From Minwuia sp048007105 (GTDB taxonomy: Bacteria > Pseudomonadota > Alphaproteobacteria > Minwuiales > Minwuiaceae): a stretch of DNA of 64,000 nucleotides. The stretch spans positions 3,844,001 to 3,908,000 of the forward strand of contig NZ_CP180352.1 of NCBI RefSeq assembly GCF_048007105.1, given 5' to 3'. Shown here piece by piece: positions 63,006-64,000 of the stretch (position 1 is its first letter; the number at the start of each line of letters is the position of its first letter). The notes under the pieces were generated by a model that searched no databases, had not been told where the DNA came from, and worked only from the letters and a program-made list of their open reading frames with translations. The translations under genes were made by a program, and so were the position numbers.

Positions 63006-63167
63006 ATGAAGCGCGGCGGCCACACGAAGCCCCACCTGCCGGAGAAGGTCTGCGCCGCCTGCGGGCGTCCTTTCACATGGCGGAAGAAGTGGGCCCGGGA
63101 CTGGGAGAACGTGCGCTACTGCTCGGAACGCTGTCGGCGCGGCCCGAAGGCCCCGATCAGCAGTTGA
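63006..63167 (+). CDS. DUF2256 domain small Cys-rich protein
   Basis: 53 residues: MKRGGHTKPHLPEKVCAACG begins it, then RPFTWRKKWARDWENVRYCS, and two further Cys/Arg (ERCRRG). The pattern P-x-K-x-C-x2-C-x-RPF-x-WRKKW and the YCS-x-RCR end are DUF2256, a probable zinc-binding domain. DUF2256 proteins are often next to photolyase/cryptochrome genes; none is next to this one inside the window. Divergent from paaA across about 160 bases. Confidence 0.85.
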   Translation: MKRGGHTKPHLPEKVCAACGRPFTWRKKWARDWENVRYCSERCRRGPKAPISS

Positions 63168-63202
63168 CCGCCCCCCCGCCTTGGGGTAGTTGGGCGCGCA
63201 CC

Positions 63203-63277
<75 letters not shown>

Positions 63278-63369
63278 TCCGACCTCCTGACATCGTCGAA
63301 TTCATCCCGTTTGCGGCTTGGCCCTCGGGCGCGGATAATGGCTTTCCCGGCGACTGGAGCGTCGACGCG

Positions 63370-63642
63370 ATGTCCCCACCGGACGAAGGCAGCGATCTGA
63401 CACCGCTCATTCTCGATTTCGTCGAGTGGGTGGCGCGCGCGCCGCGCCTTTATGGCGACGTGATCGGGATCTGGCGCACCAACTGCCCGCGCCTGACCGT
63501 GTGGGAAGAAAGCATGGAGCGCGATCTCGTCACCCGACGCCGTGTCGAGGGCGAAGGCGTCTGGATCGAAGCGACCGACGCGGGCAGAGCCCTCCTTGCC
63601 CGGCACGGACGATCGGCGGCCGAGCCTGCAGTTCAGCGCTGA
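63370..63642 (+). CDS. Small conserved-looking protein with a winged-helix-like pattern, unknown
   Basis: 90 residues from ATG 63370 (other in-frame starts lie further up, inside the tRNA). ILDFVEWVARAPRLYGDVIGIW is followed by CPRLTVWEESMERDLVTRRR and a short strand pair, then TDAGRALLARH. The helix-turn-helix-like order and the final strand-turn TDAGRALL recall MarR-type winged helices, but it is too short to be sure. Immediately downstream of tRNA-Thr and convergent with the last gene. Confidence 0.6.
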   Translation: MSPPDEGSDLTPLILDFVEWVARAPRLYGDVIGIWRTNCPRLTVWEESMERDLVTRRRVEGEGVWIEATDAGRALLARHGRSAAEPAVQR

Positions 63643-63648
63643 GACCTG

Positions 63649-64000
63649 CTACCGCCCCAGATCCAGCTCCACACCGAAGACATCCCGGCAGACGGCGGCA
63701 GCGAAGAGGTTGGGCAACACGCTGTCAGGGTTGCCCGCAGGGGCGCCGGCAAGGCCGGTCCCGGCGGTCGAGACGCTGACGCGGTAGGGTGCCGAGCGGT
63801 CGTCGGAAACGCGCGATATGAAGCTGACTTCCGCCACCAGCGTCACGCCCTGTTGCCGCAGCACGCCGTCATTGCGGTCACGTCGCACGGCCAGGACCTC
63901 GACCATGGCCAGGTGAGGAATACCCTTGCCGGCGCAGCCCGGAACGATGGCCATCATGCTGTCGCGAAGTCCAGCCGGCAGCGCCGTGCCCGCAACCGTC
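63649..64000 (-). CDS. Unknown protein, 5' part beyond the window
   Basis: 117 residues are visible. The frame is still open at 64000, so the gene continues to the right; ATG 63957 is merely the first in-window Met. Segments such as LAMVEVLAVRRDRNDGVL, GVTLVAEVSFISRVSDDRSA, and a C-terminal FAAAVCRDVFGVELDLGR look like a beta-rich domain. No family recognised. Confidence 0.55.
   Translation of the reverse strand, partial: TVAGTALPAGLRDSMMAIVPGCAGKGIPHLAMVEVLAVRRDRNDGVLRQQGVTLVAEVSFISRVSDDRSAPYRVSVSTAGTGLAGAPAGNPDSVLPNLFAAAVCRDVFGVELDLGR

Overview
This is a 64 kb, GC-rich, densely coded bacterial chromosome segment. The gene content suggests an alphaproteobacterium, probably Rhodospirillales-like: MipZ (an alphaproteobacterial division-site ATPase), a Bpt-type aminoacyl-tRNA-protein transferase, an FNR/FixK-type site, fused acyl-CoA carboxylases and a paa operon. 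This placement is inference; no rRNA or ribosomal protein is present to confirm it.

Layout. (1) 1-11.4 kb is housekeeping: the 3' end of an SLC13-type permease, a frameshifted sulfotransferase, bpt, a minus-strand purine/translation run guaB-rsmB-TPR-guaA, an overlapping transglutaminase-like/persulfide-dioxygenase-like pair, rlmE-ppx, and tRNA-Gln(CTG). (2) 11.5-19.9 kb holds a small gene behind a near-perfect FNR-type site and one 2650-residue secreted protein: a kexin-like subtilisin with a P domain followed by a very long RTX repeat region. Its protease half and repeat half differ strongly in base composition. (3) 20.2-42.2 kb is an uncharacterised catabolic locus. Two biotin-dependent carboxylase genes face a peptide-type ABC importer. 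Behind the importer come two class III CoA-transferase genes, of which only the second keeps the catalytic Asp, then a Gld-like ABC exporter with DUF4340 and SurA-like partners, two acyl-CoA ligases and a divergent crotonase. Most joints are 4-8 base overlaps, so this reads as one long operon. (4) 42.5-45.6 kb carries a KefF/KefC potassium-efflux pair and a tRNA-Lys whose 3' 47 bases are repeated about 300 bases away around AT-rich DNA, the scar of an integrated element. (5) 45.7-58.3 kb is housekeeping: acyl-CoA dehydrogenase, tgt-queA-coaD, gyrA, mipZ, a DUF3179 protein, leucine-type dehydrogenase, nicotinamidase, a lone Lrp ligand domain and a DEAD-box helicase that may start at ATC. (6) 58.4-64 kb has an alpha/beta hydrolase, the phenylacetyl-CoA epoxidase operon paaABCDE with a promoter inside an inverted repeat, a DUF2256 gene, tRNA-Thr(GGT) and two unknown genes.

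Three conserved genes (sulfotransferase, the last importer ATPase, paaE) are each broken by a single-base indel in GC-rich sequence. Reading-frame continuity on both sides suggests recent mutation or consensus error rather than old decay. The most novel-looking material is the CoA-transferase/Gld-like exporter/ligase locus and the mosaic kexin-RTX protein.
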